Shown piece by piece: positions 28,548-38,672 of a stretch of DNA of 64,000 bases. A model generated the notes under the pieces. That model saw nothing but the letters and a program-made list of their open reading frames with translations, was not told the origin of the DNA and did not search any database. Source of the DNA: Gp7-AA6 sp036395755 (GTDB lineage Bacteria > Acidobacteriota > Thermoanaerobaculia > UBA5066 > Gp7-AA6). Location of the stretch: the NCBI GenBank assembly GCA_036395755.1, contig DASWCZ010000023.1, positions 1 to 64,000 of the forward strand. The letters run 5' to 3'. The translations under genes and the position numbers were made by a program. Position 1 is the stretch's first letter. The number at the start of each line of letters is the position of its first letter.

Positions 28548-30961
28548 TGGACCGCTCCCGGGCCGCCGGCCGTGGCGGGACGAGGCTTTGCCGCGGGCGC
28601 CATGTGCTTCTCGAGCCACCCGAGCATCCGCTGCGTCGCGTCCACGGCGTTCACCAGCGACCAGTCTCCCGGGACGTGCCCCTCCCCGTCGTACACGGCG
28701 AGCTCGGCCGTCCGATTCAGTCGCTTCAGGGCGTTGAACATCTTCTCGGCGCCCTCGACGGGGCACGCGTCGTCCTTCTTGCCGTGGATCAGTAGAAACG
28801 GCGTGTGGATCTTGTCCGCCTGGTAATAGGGAGAGTTGGCGAGATACCGCCGCAGGTCCGCCCACGGATGCGTTCCCATTCGCCCTTGCCCGCTCTCCGA
28901 CCAGACGAAGTTGAAGGTGCTGCCTCCCGGGCCCATGCGCGCGTATTCGCCCGCGAGATCGTAGAGGCCGTCGAGCGCGATCGCGGCGCGAAAGAGGTTG
29001 CTCTGCGTGATCATCGCTGCGGTGCTGTAGCCGCCATAGGACTGCCCCATGATCGCAACGCGCTCGATGTCGGCATATCCGTGGTCGGCGGCGTGATAGA
29101 CCTGCGCCAGAATCGCGTCACCCATCTCCTGGATGGGATTGCCTCCCTTGCCTTGAGGGCTCAACGGAACGTCGACCAGGAGCACCGCATAGCCGCGCGT
29201 CGTGAAGACTTGCACCGGAATCGAATTCGGAGCTCCGCCGCCGTACTCCTGGGCCGTGTTCGACATCCGGGATCCCGCGTAGAAATAGACGACCATCGGC
29301 AGGCGGTCTCCCGCTTTCTTTCCCGGCGGAAGGAAGATCGCCGATTGGACCGCCTGCAGCCGGCCATCGAACCCCGGAACGGGAGAGCTGAAGATCTCGA
29401 TCGGTCCGACGGCGATGCCGTCGAGGCGCGGCTCGACGTGAGTCAGCTGCTGCTTCGACGCGAAGTGGCTGTCGAATCGATAGAAGTCCGGCGGGGTATC
29501 GAGCGATTCGTAGCGCGCCACGATCCCGCCCCCCGAGGCGGCTCCCGCCGCGTCGAACCGACCCCGGCCCTTCCAGAGAGCCGCGACCGCGCCGCTGCGC
29601 GCTTCGATTTTCAGGATCGACCGATCGCCGGTGGTCTCGTCGTTCTGAACGATCGCAAAACTTCCCGCTTCAGGCTGCCAGAGCGTGTCGCGATCCGCCC
29701 GAATGGGATCGCCGACGGAAGAGAACGTCTTCGGCGCGGTTCCGTCGAGCGGAACGAGCGCCAGCGCCTTCGGCGGAACGGAGTAATAGGTCTTCTCGCC
29801 CGCCGCCTCCTGTCCCAGGAGAATCGCCTTCCCATCCGCCGTCAGAAGAAGCGGTGCCTCTTCCAGGTCTCCGAGCGAGGAGCCGAGCTGGCGTGGCAGC
29901 TTTCCCGGAGCAGCTGCGTCGGCGAGCCAGAGCTTCTTGTCCTTCCGATACGCGATTCGAGCGGTGCCCGGAATCCAACGATACGTGTCCTCGAAGTACT
30001 CGTTGTCCGGAACCTGGATATCCGACGCGAGAACGACCGGCTTCCCGCCGGAGACCGGCACGACCGCGAGATCGTAATAGGTCTCCGAAGCCGTCTGCCC
30101 CTTCATCTTGAAGACCGAGAGGTAGGAGAGCCGCTTGCCGTCGGGAGAGAGCCGCAGACAGCTTGGCCGCGGCGTTGCGTCCGCGGGGACGACCATCCGC
30201 ATCTTGCCCGTGGCGATGTCGATCGCCGCGAGCGCCGCGTTGTTCTCCCGGAGGAAGTGGGCCATCATGGCGTCCGGCGTCGACGCGCCGCCTCCGGTCG
30301 AGGCAGGCTCTCCGCTCGTTTGACGAACGGTGACCGTCGGCTTTAACAACGGCGCCCCCGGCGGAGGATTCGCCGGAGGTCCGGAGGCGGGTGTCGAGAA
30401 GTCGGCCTGATCGGGGGGCCGGATCGGTACGAAGACCTCGCGCTCGTCCGCGCTCCACTGGGCCTCGTCCCCGGGCCAGTGTTTCGCCTTGATCGGCGCC
30501 TCGGAGAGCCGCCGTGGCTGTCCCTTCGCGACGTCGTAGACCCAGAGCTGTGGCATCCCGCCCGAGTCGGAATAGAAAGCCACCATGCGTCCGTCCGGGG
30601 AGGGGGACGGACGCCAGCAGTTCCCCTTCTCCGGACAGGCCGGACGGGCCTCGCCGCCTTTGGTCTCGACGACGAACACGCGAAGACCGACCGCCGCCTC
30701 GGGCGTACCTCCCGGCGTGAACCGAATCCCTTCGGCCAGCTCGCTCGTCGGGCTGCGCGTCGGCGGCGAGTAGATCTCGTAGGCGAGAATGGCGCCGTTT
30801 CGGTTGACGACGGGACGCTCCCAGCGACGAACCGTCTTCTTCGAGAAGGCCAGATCGAGCGGAAGAGGCCCGGTGGCGGCGCGCTCGGCAGCGCCGAGCA
30901 TTTCGGTGGTCAGAAGAGAAGCCAGCGCAACCCAAAGCGCTCTCCGAATCCGGATCGCCAT
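28544..30961 (-). CDS. secreted S9 family peptidase 2
   Basis: An 805-residue exported peptidase. It has a signal peptide (ALWVALASLLTTEMLGAA), a propeller domain with blades such as SPSPDGRMVAFYSDSGG and RLSPDGKRLSYLS, and a C-terminal hydrolase domain with Ser641 in MGQSYGGYS, IHGKKDDACP for the Asp and YDGEGHVPGDW for the His. All catalytic elements are intact. The ATG has an AGGAAGGAAA site. It starts 13 bases after BNR protein 2, and its stop is fused to the start of BNR protein 1. Confidence 0.93.
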   Translation of the reverse strand: MAIRIRRALWVALASLLTTEMLGAAERAATGPLPLDLAFSKKTVRRWERPVVNRNGAILAYEIYSPPTRSPTSELAEGIRFTPGGTPEAAVGLRVFVVETKGGEARPACPEKGNCWRPSPSPDGRMVAFYSDSGGMPQLWVYDVAKGQPRRLSEAPIKAKHWPGDEAQWSADEREVFVPIRPPDQADFSTPASGPPANPPPGAPLLKPTVTVRQTSGEPASTGGGASTPDAMMAHFLRENNAALAAIDIATGKMRMVVPADATPRPSCLRLSPDGKRLSYLSVFKMKGQTASETYYDLAVVPVSGGKPVVLASDIQVPDNEYFEDTYRWIPGTARIAYRKDKKLWLADAAAPGKLPRQLGSSLGDLEEAPLLLTADGKAILLGQEAAGEKTYYSVPPKALALVPLDGTAPKTFSSVGDPIRADRDTLWQPEAGSFAIVQNDETTGDRSILKIEARSGAVAALWKGRGRFDAAGAASGGGIVARYESLDTPPDFYRFDSHFASKQQLTHVEPRLDGIAVGPIEIFSSPVPGFDGRLQAVQSAIFLPPGKKAGDRLPMVVYFYAGSRMSNTAQEYGGGAPNSIPVQVFTTRGYAVLLVDVPLSPQGKGGNPIQEMGDAILAQVYHAADHGYADIERVAIMGQSYGGYSTAAMITQSNLFRAAIALDGLYDLAGEYARMGPGGSTFNFVWSESGQGRMGTHPWADLRRYLANSPYYQADKIHTPFLLIHGKKDDACPVEGAEKMFNALKRLNRTAELAVYDGEGHVPGDWSLVNAVDATQRMLGWLEKHMAPAAKPRPATAGGPGAVQ

Positions 30962-30974
30962 GATTGTTTCCTTC

Positions 30975-32858
30975 CTAACCTTTCGGCACGAAGCCGGTCA
31001 GCTTGATCCGCAGGCTCGGTGTCTTTCCAGGATCCACGAGCTTCAGTCTCATGACGACTGGCCCGGTCTGAGCGCCAGGCTCGAGCGCCTCGAGGTTTCC
31101 GAGCATGTCGCGGAATTCGATGATCGCTCCTTCCAGCTTTTTCTGATTCGTCGCGTTGAGGACCGTCGGCGCGTTCTCTGCGTCCTCCTTCTTCTGCTCC
31201 TCGCTCTGATCCTCCTCGAATCCGAAACCGGTGACCTCGAGGCGGATCGGCGGATAGATCGGTTCCTTCGAGGTATTTTTCAACCGGATCGGATATTCGA
31301 CCTCGCTCGCCAGGGCGTCATAGCGGGTGGGATCGAAGACGAACTCGACCCGATCGAGCAGGCTCACCTCGACCCGCTCCCGTTCCGGCTTCGGCGGTTC
31401 GGGCGGAGAAGTCGTGCTCGTCTTCCTGCTCTCCTTCTTCGGAGGCGTCTCGACCTGTACTCGGGCGGTATAGATCTGGAACGTGCCGCTGCGCGAGTCC
31501 GCCCAGAAAGGGTGAAACACTCCATCTTTATCGGCTGTCAGCCCCATGTAGTCGCCGCCGGATGCCCACCGGGTTGCTGCCGAAACCGCGGTCAAGTACG
31601 TCGTTTGCTTGTACCGGTAGACCGTCGGCTTCAGGACCGAATTCCCCGGACCCTTCGGGTTCGACAGAGCCGAGGAGATCCGAACCGAGGGAAGAAAAGT
31701 TCGGCCGCCGTCGAGCGAGGCGGTGAAGTACTCGTGATACTGCTTCCCATCCGAGGAATCGCGGGTGTCGAACCAGGACACGGCGACGACGCCGTCCTTG
31801 TTGACCGCGACGACCGGCTGAAACTGCCGGGAAGCTGCGGGAGCCCCGGCATCCAGGGGCGCCGGCGCAGACCAATGGCCGCCCTTGTCAGCCGAGTAGG
31901 AAAAGAGGATACGGGGATTCTTGCCGTGAAAGTCGGGCCACGCGACATACATTCGGTTCTTGTACTCCGTCGACTGGGCGTCGGCGGCGAGGGCTGGAAC
32001 GCCGAAGACGTCGCGTTCGTCGAGATTGAACTCGATCGTCGCGATCTTCTTCCGGGGCGAGAACGTGACCCCGCCATCGGAGGAGGTCACCAGCCAGACC
32101 GAGCTCGACACCTTCCCGTGCAGCTTGACCTTCTCGGGGAGAAACTCGAAATCGATGTAGGGCACCACGAGTGTTCCGTCGGAGAGCACCAGGAGATTCT
32201 GGTCGTTGATCCCGATCGTGCCGCCGCCGTTCGCCGCCTCCACCGGGCCGGTGAAAGTGCGCCCGTCGTCGTCCGAGCGAAAGACCCCGACGCGGTAGAC
32301 CGGATAGTCGTGAAGAACCCCGATGTAGACACGGCCTGCATACTTTCCGAACGTCCGATCGACCGCGATCTGCTCGTGATCGTATGAGTAGCCGAGGTCC
32401 GCGGGAGGCTTCCAGCTCCGACCTCCATCTTCCGATCGATAGACATAAAGGCCAGCCCGGTCCTGCCCCTTGTCGTCTTTCACGAAGGCGAGCGCGGTGA
32501 AGAGCGCCGTGCCGGACGGCGTGATCCCGACCTGGGGATCGCCGCCTCCAAAGTCGATCTGCTCCCGGAACTCGGAGGCGTTCCAGGATGAGCCTCCGTC
32601 GTCGGAAGCATAGGTGCGGCAAGCCTGGCCGCCGCTGGGCCTGGCCTCCGTAATCGCCGCGCCCACGAGATTTTTGCCGTTCTTGGGATTCGCGGCCAGC
32701 ATCAGCTCGACGTGGGGAAAGTTCCCGTCGCGGGAGACGAGGATGTTGGGACCGACGAGAATCTTCGGCTTAGCCGCTGAAGTCTCCGCGAGCGGAAATG
32801 CCATCGCCGACAAGGCGCCGGCGACGCCGGCGAGGATTGCTGAGATTCGAGTGTTCAT
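30975..32858 (-). CDS. secreted six-Asp-box (BNR) beta-propeller protein 2
   Basis: A 627-residue exported protein with a signal peptide (AILAGVAGALSAMAFPLAETSA), the N-terminal motif VGPNILVSRDGNFPHVELM shared with BNR proteins 5 and the stub, and six Asp-boxes (SDDGGSSW, SEDGGRSW, SDDDGRTF, SSDGGVTF, SADKGGHW, SLDGGRTF). VSWFDTRDSSDG and WADSRSGTFQIY close the propeller. A charged Pro/Lys linker leads to a C-terminal domain (VEFVFDPTRYD, then LKNTSKEPIYPPIRLEV and LEPGAQTGPVVMRLKL). It is most similar to BNR protein 5. The ATG has a perfect GGAGGT site. The function is unknown. Confidence 0.87.
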   Translation of the reverse strand: MNTRISAILAGVAGALSAMAFPLAETSAAKPKILVGPNILVSRDGNFPHVELMLAANPKNGKNLVGAAITEARPSGGQACRTYASDDGGSSWNASEFREQIDFGGGDPQVGITPSGTALFTALAFVKDDKGQDRAGLYVYRSEDGGRSWKPPADLGYSYDHEQIAVDRTFGKYAGRVYIGVLHDYPVYRVGVFRSDDDGRTFTGPVEAANGGGTIGINDQNLLVLSDGTLVVPYIDFEFLPEKVKLHGKVSSSVWLVTSSDGGVTFSPRKKIATIEFNLDERDVFGVPALAADAQSTEYKNRMYVAWPDFHGKNPRILFSYSADKGGHWSAPAPLDAGAPAASRQFQPVVAVNKDGVVAVSWFDTRDSSDGKQYHEYFTASLDGGRTFLPSVRISSALSNPKGPGNSVLKPTVYRYKQTTYLTAVSAATRWASGGDYMGLTADKDGVFHPFWADSRSGTFQIYTARVQVETPPKKESRKTSTTSPPEPPKPERERVEVSLLDRVEFVFDPTRYDALASEVEYPIRLKNTSKEPIYPPIRLEVTGFGFEEDQSEEQKKEDAENAPTVLNATNQKKLEGAIIEFRDMLGNLEALEPGAQTGPVVMRLKLVDPGKTPSLRIKLTGFVPKG

Positions 32859-32901
32859 CGTGACCTCCGTTTTCGGGCTTCCCTCGCCCGGGTTCGAGCG
32901 C

Positions 32902-34881
32902 TCACCTGGGTCCGTCCTTCGCCTGCTCGTTCCCGGTGCCTTTGCCCGCCTTGCCGAGCACTTTCGCTTCGATCGAGATGAGGCTCCCGAGCCTCTCCAG
33001 CCGGTCGACCTTGAAAGCGGCGAGCTCTTTCAGGCGGAGCCGGACGCGCTTGGGTTTCGTGGAGGCGCCGGGAGGGAGGCGCCCGCCGGGAACTTCTGCG
33101 GTGAAGTCCCAGACCGCTCCCGCGCCCGTCATCCGGTTCGAGGCGTCGAGGATCTCGGGGACCGCGCTGCCGGAGTCGAGCTCGAGGACCCGGAGCTCGA
33201 GGGGCGCCGAGATCTCGTCCTTCGAAGTGTTCGTGATGGTCAGATCGAGGGTGACGACGCCGGTCTTCGGGTCGTAGGCCGTATTGTCGAAGTCGAGCGT
33301 GACCTGCTGCGTCACGTCTGACAGCGACGCGAGCTCGGGCGCGCCGTTGACGAACGCCGACCCTTCCACTCGGACCGCGGCGCTCCAGAGCTGCGGAACT
33401 CCGGTCCGGTCGTCCACCCAGAGCGGGTGGAACACGCCGTCGCCGTCCGCGGCAATCCCGCCCGTGTCGGCGGCTGCCAGGTAGTCGATCCACTGCGGGC
33501 CAATCTCCATGCGGATGTTTCCGCCGCGCGCCTTTGGCCGGCGGTGCCCGCCTCCGGTGCTGTGCGCCATCATCGGGAGCGCCTGCCCCCGGTGACTGGT
33601 GGAAAGGGCCTCGGAGACGCGCACGCTCGGCGTGAAGGTCTCCCCTCCGTCGAGAGACGCCGCGAAACGCGCGCGCCACCCTCCGACGTTGTCGAAGCTC
33701 TCGCGCCGGTCGTACCAGGAGACGCCGACCACCCCCGCCCGATTCACGGCGACGGCCGGGATCATGTGGTCCCTGCCGCGATCCCGCTCCGCGGGCGAGC
33801 GATCATCAGAAATGGTTGCTGCCTTAGACCAGGTCTTCCCCTTGTCGGAGGAGAAGGAAAAGAGGATCTCGCACCGTCCGGAGCGCCGGTCCGTCCAGAC
33901 GAGATACAGCCGGTCCTTGAATGGACCCGTCGTCGCGTCGACCGCGAGGTACGGCATCCCGGGGGTCCAGCCTCGGCACATCGTCCACTCGCTGACGACG
34001 ATGCCCTTGGCGAAATGGTCTCCGCCGTCCTCGGAACGGACGACCTTGACCGAGCCGGAGGGCCGGTCCTTCTCGACGTGCGCCAGGTTCTTCCGATCGT
34101 TCAACTCGAAGAACGGCGCGACGTACGTGCCGTCCGACAGGACGGCGCCATTTCCCGTGCCGAGGGACATCTTGTCTCCGTCCGGAAGCAGCTTCCGCGG
34201 CGGGCCGAACGTCTGTCCGCCGTCGTCGGATCGGAAGAGCGTGAAGACGACGCGCTCGTCGCCGTCGACGGTGGGATCCGCGACCGCGTTTCCGTGCAGG
34301 TAGACGCGTCCGCGATGCGGGCCGGTCGTTCGGTCCACCGCCAGGTATTCGCGGTCGATGAACGGAAGGTGGACCGGCTCCGACCACGTCCGGCCGCCGT
34401 CGGCCGAGCGGTAGACCAGCGTCTCGTGATCCGCGTCGGACTCGTAGTGGAGCGGGAGCGTCGAGAAGTACGCCGACCCGTCGGGCGCAAAGCCGACGTC
34501 CGGGTCCCCCACGAAACGCGTCAGCTTCACCTCCAGAGTGGGCGCCCAGCTCTGGCCGGCGTCGCTCGACGCGTAGACGATCGTATGGCGGGAAGCGTCG
34601 CGCCCATCGAAGATCATTGCGCAGGCAAGGAGCCGTCGCGGGTCCGTCGGGCTCGCCGCCATGCCGACCTCGTGGTGCAGTCGTTCGGGGTTCCCACTGC
34701 TCACGCGCACGTTCTGTTCGACGCGGATCAAAGGGATCTCGGCAGCGGCCGACCTCGAGGACGCGGCGGAGGTGAGGAGCGCCGCGACGAGTCGCAGGAA
34801 CGAGAGGCGCCGTCGGCTCACTTCTTCTCCACGCTTCCGGAGGAGAGAGATCGAAGCACCTGTCAACGCGAACGTCTCCAT
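32902..34881 (-). CDS. secreted six-Asp-box (BNR) beta-propeller protein 3
   Basis: A protein of up to 659 residues. The hydrophobic export segment is LSFLRLVAALLTSAASSRSAAA. Two starts are plausible: ATG at 34881 (GGGAGG 9 bases upstream) and GTG at 34821 (GGAG 5 bases upstream), the latter giving a more normal signal peptide. Six Asp-boxes are present (SSDAGQSW, SADGGRTW, SDDGGQTF, SEDGGDHF, SSDKGKTW, SLDGGETF), then VSWYDRRESFD and WVDDRTGVPQLW. The C-terminal domain carries LTITNTSKDEISAPLEL and LPPGASTKPKRVRLRL. It belongs to the run of three BNR genes between two S9 genes. Confidence 0.87.
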   Translation of the reverse strand: METFALTGASISLLRKRGEEVSRRRLSFLRLVAALLTSAASSRSAAAEIPLIRVEQNVRVSSGNPERLHHEVGMAASPTDPRRLLACAMIFDGRDASRHTIVYASSDAGQSWAPTLEVKLTRFVGDPDVGFAPDGSAYFSTLPLHYESDADHETLVYRSADGGRTWSEPVHLPFIDREYLAVDRTTGPHRGRVYLHGNAVADPTVDGDERVVFTLFRSDDGGQTFGPPRKLLPDGDKMSLGTGNGAVLSDGTYVAPFFELNDRKNLAHVEKDRPSGSVKVVRSEDGGDHFAKGIVVSEWTMCRGWTPGMPYLAVDATTGPFKDRLYLVWTDRRSGRCEILFSFSSDKGKTWSKAATISDDRSPAERDRGRDHMIPAVAVNRAGVVGVSWYDRRESFDNVGGWRARFAASLDGGETFTPSVRVSEALSTSHRGQALPMMAHSTGGGHRRPKARGGNIRMEIGPQWIDYLAAADTGGIAADGDGVFHPLWVDDRTGVPQLWSAAVRVEGSAFVNGAPELASLSDVTQQVTLDFDNTAYDPKTGVVTLDLTITNTSKDEISAPLELRVLELDSGSAVPEILDASNRMTGAGAVWDFTAEVPGGRLPPGASTKPKRVRLRLKELAAFKVDRLERLGSLISIEAKVLGKAGKGTGNEQAKDGPR

Positions 34882-34908
34882 GCGAATGAGCCTCCCGTCA
34901 CCGATCCG

Positions 34909-36303
34909 TCACTTCGTCGCCGAAGCGGCGTTTTGCGCCGTTGCCTTTCGCTCCACTTTCACGACCGACTGACGGAGCCGGTACATTCCGTCGCGGCTGT
35001 CGGACCACAGCACGTGGAAGCTCCCGTCCGGCCGCGCCGCGAGCCCGGTGTAGTCGCCGCCCGCCGGCCATCGCGCTTTCGCCAGCCCGTTCCGCGGTGC
35101 GTCGGCGCAGCTCGGGGCGCTCGACACCTTCACGTCCGGGAGGAAGGTCTCGCCGCCGTCGAGTGACGCCGCGAAGTAGAGCTCGACGCACTGGTAGATG
35201 TCCTTGAACTTCAGCTTCTCGTGGCGCGCGTCGTACCAGGTGATGCCTACGACGCCGTCCTTGTTCACAGCGATCGAAGGCGTACGGACGTATGGTCGGC
35301 GTCCGGACGAGACGTTGACTCGGACCGGCTTCGACCAGGTCTCCCCCCGGTCGACCGAGCGTTGGAGCAGAATCTCCTCGAATCGCTGCGTGTTGCAGAG
35401 CCAATAGAGGCGATCGCGCGTCGGACCGCCGGACGAGTCGACGGCGAGCGACGGAAACCCGCGCCCGCACGCATCGGAGATCATCATGGGCGCCGCAAAC
35501 GTCTTTCCCTTGTTGCGCGAGACCGCCATCCAGGAGCGTCCCGGCTCGAGCCAGATTGGTCCCTCGGGGCCCGGCCGCTGGTAGTCGGCGAACGACGCGA
35601 GGACCTCGGTGTCGGAGAGGACGACCAAGGTCATCGCGTTGCTGTCGAGGTTGCTCGGAAAAAAGCGCGTCGGCTCGGCAAAGCTCCGGCCGCCGTCGTC
35701 CGAGCGCGCCACGAAGACGCTCGTCCGGTGCTTCCCGCTCGCGGGCTCGTTCGTATCCTGACTCGCCAGCAGGTACACGGGACCCCTCGAGTCGGCGAAG
35801 AGCGTCTCGTGATCGAGGTTCCCGTCGAACGCGAGCGATTTGCTCCACGTCCGCCCGCCGTCTCCGGAGCGGTAGACGAGCAGCGCGCCCGCTCCGAGCA
35901 CCGACAGAAGAGCGCTGCCGTCGGATGCGAAGGCGGTCCACACGTCGGCGCAGTCCGAGAGACCGAGATTCCGGTGACTCCAGGTCGCGCCCGTGTCGAA
36001 GGAGACGAAGGAGGCGCAATCAGTTTGGGAGATATCCGGTTTCGTGAGGACGATCGAGGCGGCGAGCAGGTGCTTTCCGTCGGCCGGATCCACTGCGAGG
36101 TGCGGCTCGATGAGCGGTGCGGTGTCGTATTCGGCCGCGACGGGCCGGTCCTCACCGACCTCGATTGTGCCGGAGGCGGACGGGGAGGAAGCGAGGACCG
36201 GGGCCGACGCGCCGAGCAGAAATAAGACAGCGGCGCGGCGCGCGAGACCGAGGGGAACTCCGCGGCTCACACACGACGGAGGGGACCCGCAGATGATCTT
36301 CAA
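34909..36303 (-). CDS. secreted six-Asp-box (BNR) beta-propeller protein 4, lacking the C-terminal domain
   Basis: About 464 residues from a TTG start that overlaps the stop of S9 peptidase 3 as TTGA; a GTG at 36270 would give 453 residues and the same signal peptide (LARRAAVLFLLGASAPVLA). The six Asp-box positions read SFDTGATW, SGDGGRTW, SDDGGRSF, SRNKGKTF, SVDRGETW and SLDGGETF; the fourth has lost its Asp. ITWYDARHE and WSDSRDGMYRL follow and the protein then ends, whereas its four paralogs continue with a 120-residue beta domain. Neither start has a strong ribosome site, which fits coupling to the upstream gene. Confidence 0.8.
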   Translation of the reverse strand: MKIICGSPPSCVSRGVPLGLARRAAVLFLLGASAPVLASSPSASGTIEVGEDRPVAAEYDTAPLIEPHLAVDPADGKHLLAASIVLTKPDISQTDCASFVSFDTGATWSHRNLGLSDCADVWTAFASDGSALLSVLGAGALLVYRSGDGGRTWSKSLAFDGNLDHETLFADSRGPVYLLASQDTNEPASGKHRTSVFVARSDDGGRSFAEPTRFFPSNLDSNAMTLVVLSDTEVLASFADYQRPGPEGPIWLEPGRSWMAVSRNKGKTFAAPMMISDACGRGFPSLAVDSSGGPTRDRLYWLCNTQRFEEILLQRSVDRGETWSKPVRVNVSSGRRPYVRTPSIAVNKDGVVGITWYDARHEKLKFKDIYQCVELYFAASLDGGETFLPDVKVSSAPSCADAPRNGLAKARWPAGGDYTGLAARPDGSFHVLWSDSRDGMYRLRQSVVKVERKATAQNAASATK

Positions 36304-38672
36304 GGCGAAGCCGCGTTGCGAGCGCTCTCGTCGGCCGCGGGCCGCTTCCCGCCCTTCAAGTGTCGGTCGAACCAGGCGAGCACTCGATTCAGTACGTCGA
36401 GCTGATTCGCGAAGCTCCACGTGCCCTCCCAATGCCCTTCGCCTTCGTACCGGACATAGCTCACCGGTTTTCCAAGGCGCCGCAGCCCGGTGAAGACCTC
36501 GTCGGCGAGGAATGCGGGTACCGCGTCGTCCTTGTCCCCATGAATGATCAAGAGAGGCGTCTCGACGCGGTTGAGGTAAAAGATGGGCGAGTTCTCCAGG
36601 TAACGCTCGCGAAACTCCCAGGGGCTTCCACCCATCCTTCCCTGGCCGCTCTCGGACCACTCGAGCCCGTAGTTCGTTCCGTCGGGGGCGAGCTGCCCGT
36701 ACGCGCCGATCAGGTCGCCCATCCCGGCGCGCATCACGGCCGCCCGGAAACGTCGAGACTGGACGATCAGGGAGAGGGTGCTGTAACCGCCGTAGCTGTG
36801 TCCGGTGATCCCGATGCGCGCGGGGTCGGCCACACCGGACTCGACTGCCTTGTTGATGCCGGGCATGACGCTCTTCATGAGATCGACCATGGGGCTTCCC
36901 ACGTTCAGCTTCGAGTCGGCGAGCAGGAGCGCGTATCCGCGAGTGGCGAAGAGCTGCAGGTTCTCGATCGCGGCGCTCGCGTATCCGAAGCGGTTCAGAT
37001 CGTTGGATATCGAGCTTCCTCCATAGACCTTGACGATGAGGGGATAACGCTTACCGGCTCTGTAGCCAGACGGATAGACGAGCGCGCCCCTCTGGATCTC
37101 CCCGTCGATGCTGCGCCACTCGATGACCTCCGCTCGCCCGAAAGATCGGTTTGCGAGCGAAGGGGCGACCTCGCTGACCTTTCGAGCCTGCGCGAAGTCC
37201 CCGCTGCGCAGGAAGAGATCCGGGGGGTGGACTGCGTCCTCCGCAACGTAGGCGACGCTCGCCCCGTCGGAAGAAATCGTGGGCTCCGTGCCGTATCCGC
37301 CGTAACGTTTGTCCTCTTCGAAAATCGGAGAGACGGCGCCCGACTGAAGGTCGATTCTCGCGAATCCCACGCGCTTGGTGCTCGGATTCGAGCTCATGAC
37401 CAGCGCAAACCGGCCCCGGACGGGCGAAAAAAGGCGTTGCTGCCGCGGAGCGATGATTTCGAGCTCGTGTGCCTTCGACGTTGCAAACGCTGCAGCCCCC
37501 GACCCGTCCGCCGGCGCACGCCAGAGGACACCCTCGCGGATGAAGAAAACGTTCTGCCCCGACTCGTCCCAGGTCGGCGGATCCACCTCGAAGGCCAGCT
37601 TCTCGGTCCGCGGGTTCTGGGCGATCCGACGAGACGGTCCGCCGGCCGCCGAGACGACGTGGACCTCGTCCTCCGCGGAGGGTCCGCCGGTTCGCCAGGC
37701 AATGCGATCGCCGGCGGGCGCCCAACTGAAGGAATTCGCGAGAAGCGTCAGGCGCAAATTCGATGCGACGACCCGAGGCTCACCACCGGAAAGGTCCTGC
37801 ACGACGAGGTCGTAAAGGTATTGACCCGTTCCGGGTTTCTCCGATCGAGTCAGTAACGTATAGGCGACCCGCCGATGGTCCGCGGACACCGCGTAGTGTC
37901 CGATGCGGGAGCCTTTCGCGAGTCGGCGAACCTTTCCGGTGTCCACGTCGATCAAACCGAGATCCCGCCGCCAGAGATCGAGGTTGATCTGGTCGGTGCT
38001 CGGAACCGCCTCGGGAGTCGAGGGATCGAACTCGAAGACCTTGGCCGTTACGCCGGAATTCGACGCGCCCGCTGTTCCCTTGCCCTCGATTCGGGCGGCG
38101 TAGCCCTCCCGTCCGAGGTCTTCCGAAAAGAGAGAAACGAGGACCGAGCGCTCGTCGCCGGCCCACCCGATTCCAGCAAAACCTTCCCGAACGTCCGCGG
38201 CGCCGATCTGGCGCAGCTTTCCGGTGGCACGATCCCATATCCAGAGGCGGGCCGGCCCGATCCGGGGACCGCCGCTGCGGTCCGACAGGAACGCGAGACC
38301 GCGGCCATCCGGAGACCAGCTCGGTGCCCAGCTGTTCCCGACTCCCCCTGTGACGTTGCGACGCTGCCCGGTCTCGAGATCACTCACCCAGATGTCGGAG
38401 GCCACGCCGTACCAGGCGACTCCGGCGCGAAGAAGCTCCTTGTCGTCCACAGCCTCGCGCCGGCGGCTGTTGTCCGTGACGACGTACGCGAGCAGCCGCT
38501 TGTCCGGTGAAAATGCGGGAGGCGAGTAAGGCGCCAGGGTGGGCGCATGCAGCACCTCTTCCACCGAAAGCGGCCCGGCGGGAGAATTCGTTTGACGGGG
38601 ATGAGCGGCGAGCGAACAAATGGCGAGCAGCAGAGGGAGCGAGGCGGCCCGGAGAAATCGAAGAGATTTCAT
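36300..38672 (-). CDS. secreted S9 family peptidase 3
   Basis: A 790-residue exported peptidase with a signal peptide (FLRAASLPLLLAICSLAA), a propeller region (WSPDGRGLAFLSDRSGG, TQ-rich blades) and a catalytic domain with Ser626 in TGHSYGGYS, IHGDKDDAVPAFLADEVF for the Asp and YEGEGHWEGTW for the His. WSESGQGRMGGSPWEFRERY is shared with S9 peptidase 2. The ATG overlaps the stop of the 43-codon BNR stub as TGATG, and the stop overlaps the start of BNR protein 4, so it is coupled on both sides. Confidence 0.93.
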   Translation of the reverse strand: MKSLRFLRAASLPLLLAICSLAAHPRQTNSPAGPLSVEEVLHAPTLAPYSPPAFSPDKRLLAYVVTDNSRRREAVDDKELLRAGVAWYGVASDIWVSDLETGQRRNVTGGVGNSWAPSWSPDGRGLAFLSDRSGGPRIGPARLWIWDRATGKLRQIGAADVREGFAGIGWAGDERSVLVSLFSEDLGREGYAARIEGKGTAGASNSGVTAKVFEFDPSTPEAVPSTDQINLDLWRRDLGLIDVDTGKVRRLAKGSRIGHYAVSADHRRVAYTLLTRSEKPGTGQYLYDLVVQDLSGGEPRVVASNLRLTLLANSFSWAPAGDRIAWRTGGPSAEDEVHVVSAAGGPSRRIAQNPRTEKLAFEVDPPTWDESGQNVFFIREGVLWRAPADGSGAAAFATSKAHELEIIAPRQQRLFSPVRGRFALVMSSNPSTKRVGFARIDLQSGAVSPIFEEDKRYGGYGTEPTISSDGASVAYVAEDAVHPPDLFLRSGDFAQARKVSEVAPSLANRSFGRAEVIEWRSIDGEIQRGALVYPSGYRAGKRYPLIVKVYGGSSISNDLNRFGYASAAIENLQLFATRGYALLLADSKLNVGSPMVDLMKSVMPGINKAVESGVADPARIGITGHSYGGYSTLSLIVQSRRFRAAVMRAGMGDLIGAYGQLAPDGTNYGLEWSESGQGRMGGSPWEFRERYLENSPIFYLNRVETPLLIIHGDKDDAVPAFLADEVFTGLRRLGKPVSYVRYEGEGHWEGTWSFANQLDVLNRVLAWFDRHLKGGKRPAADESARNAASP

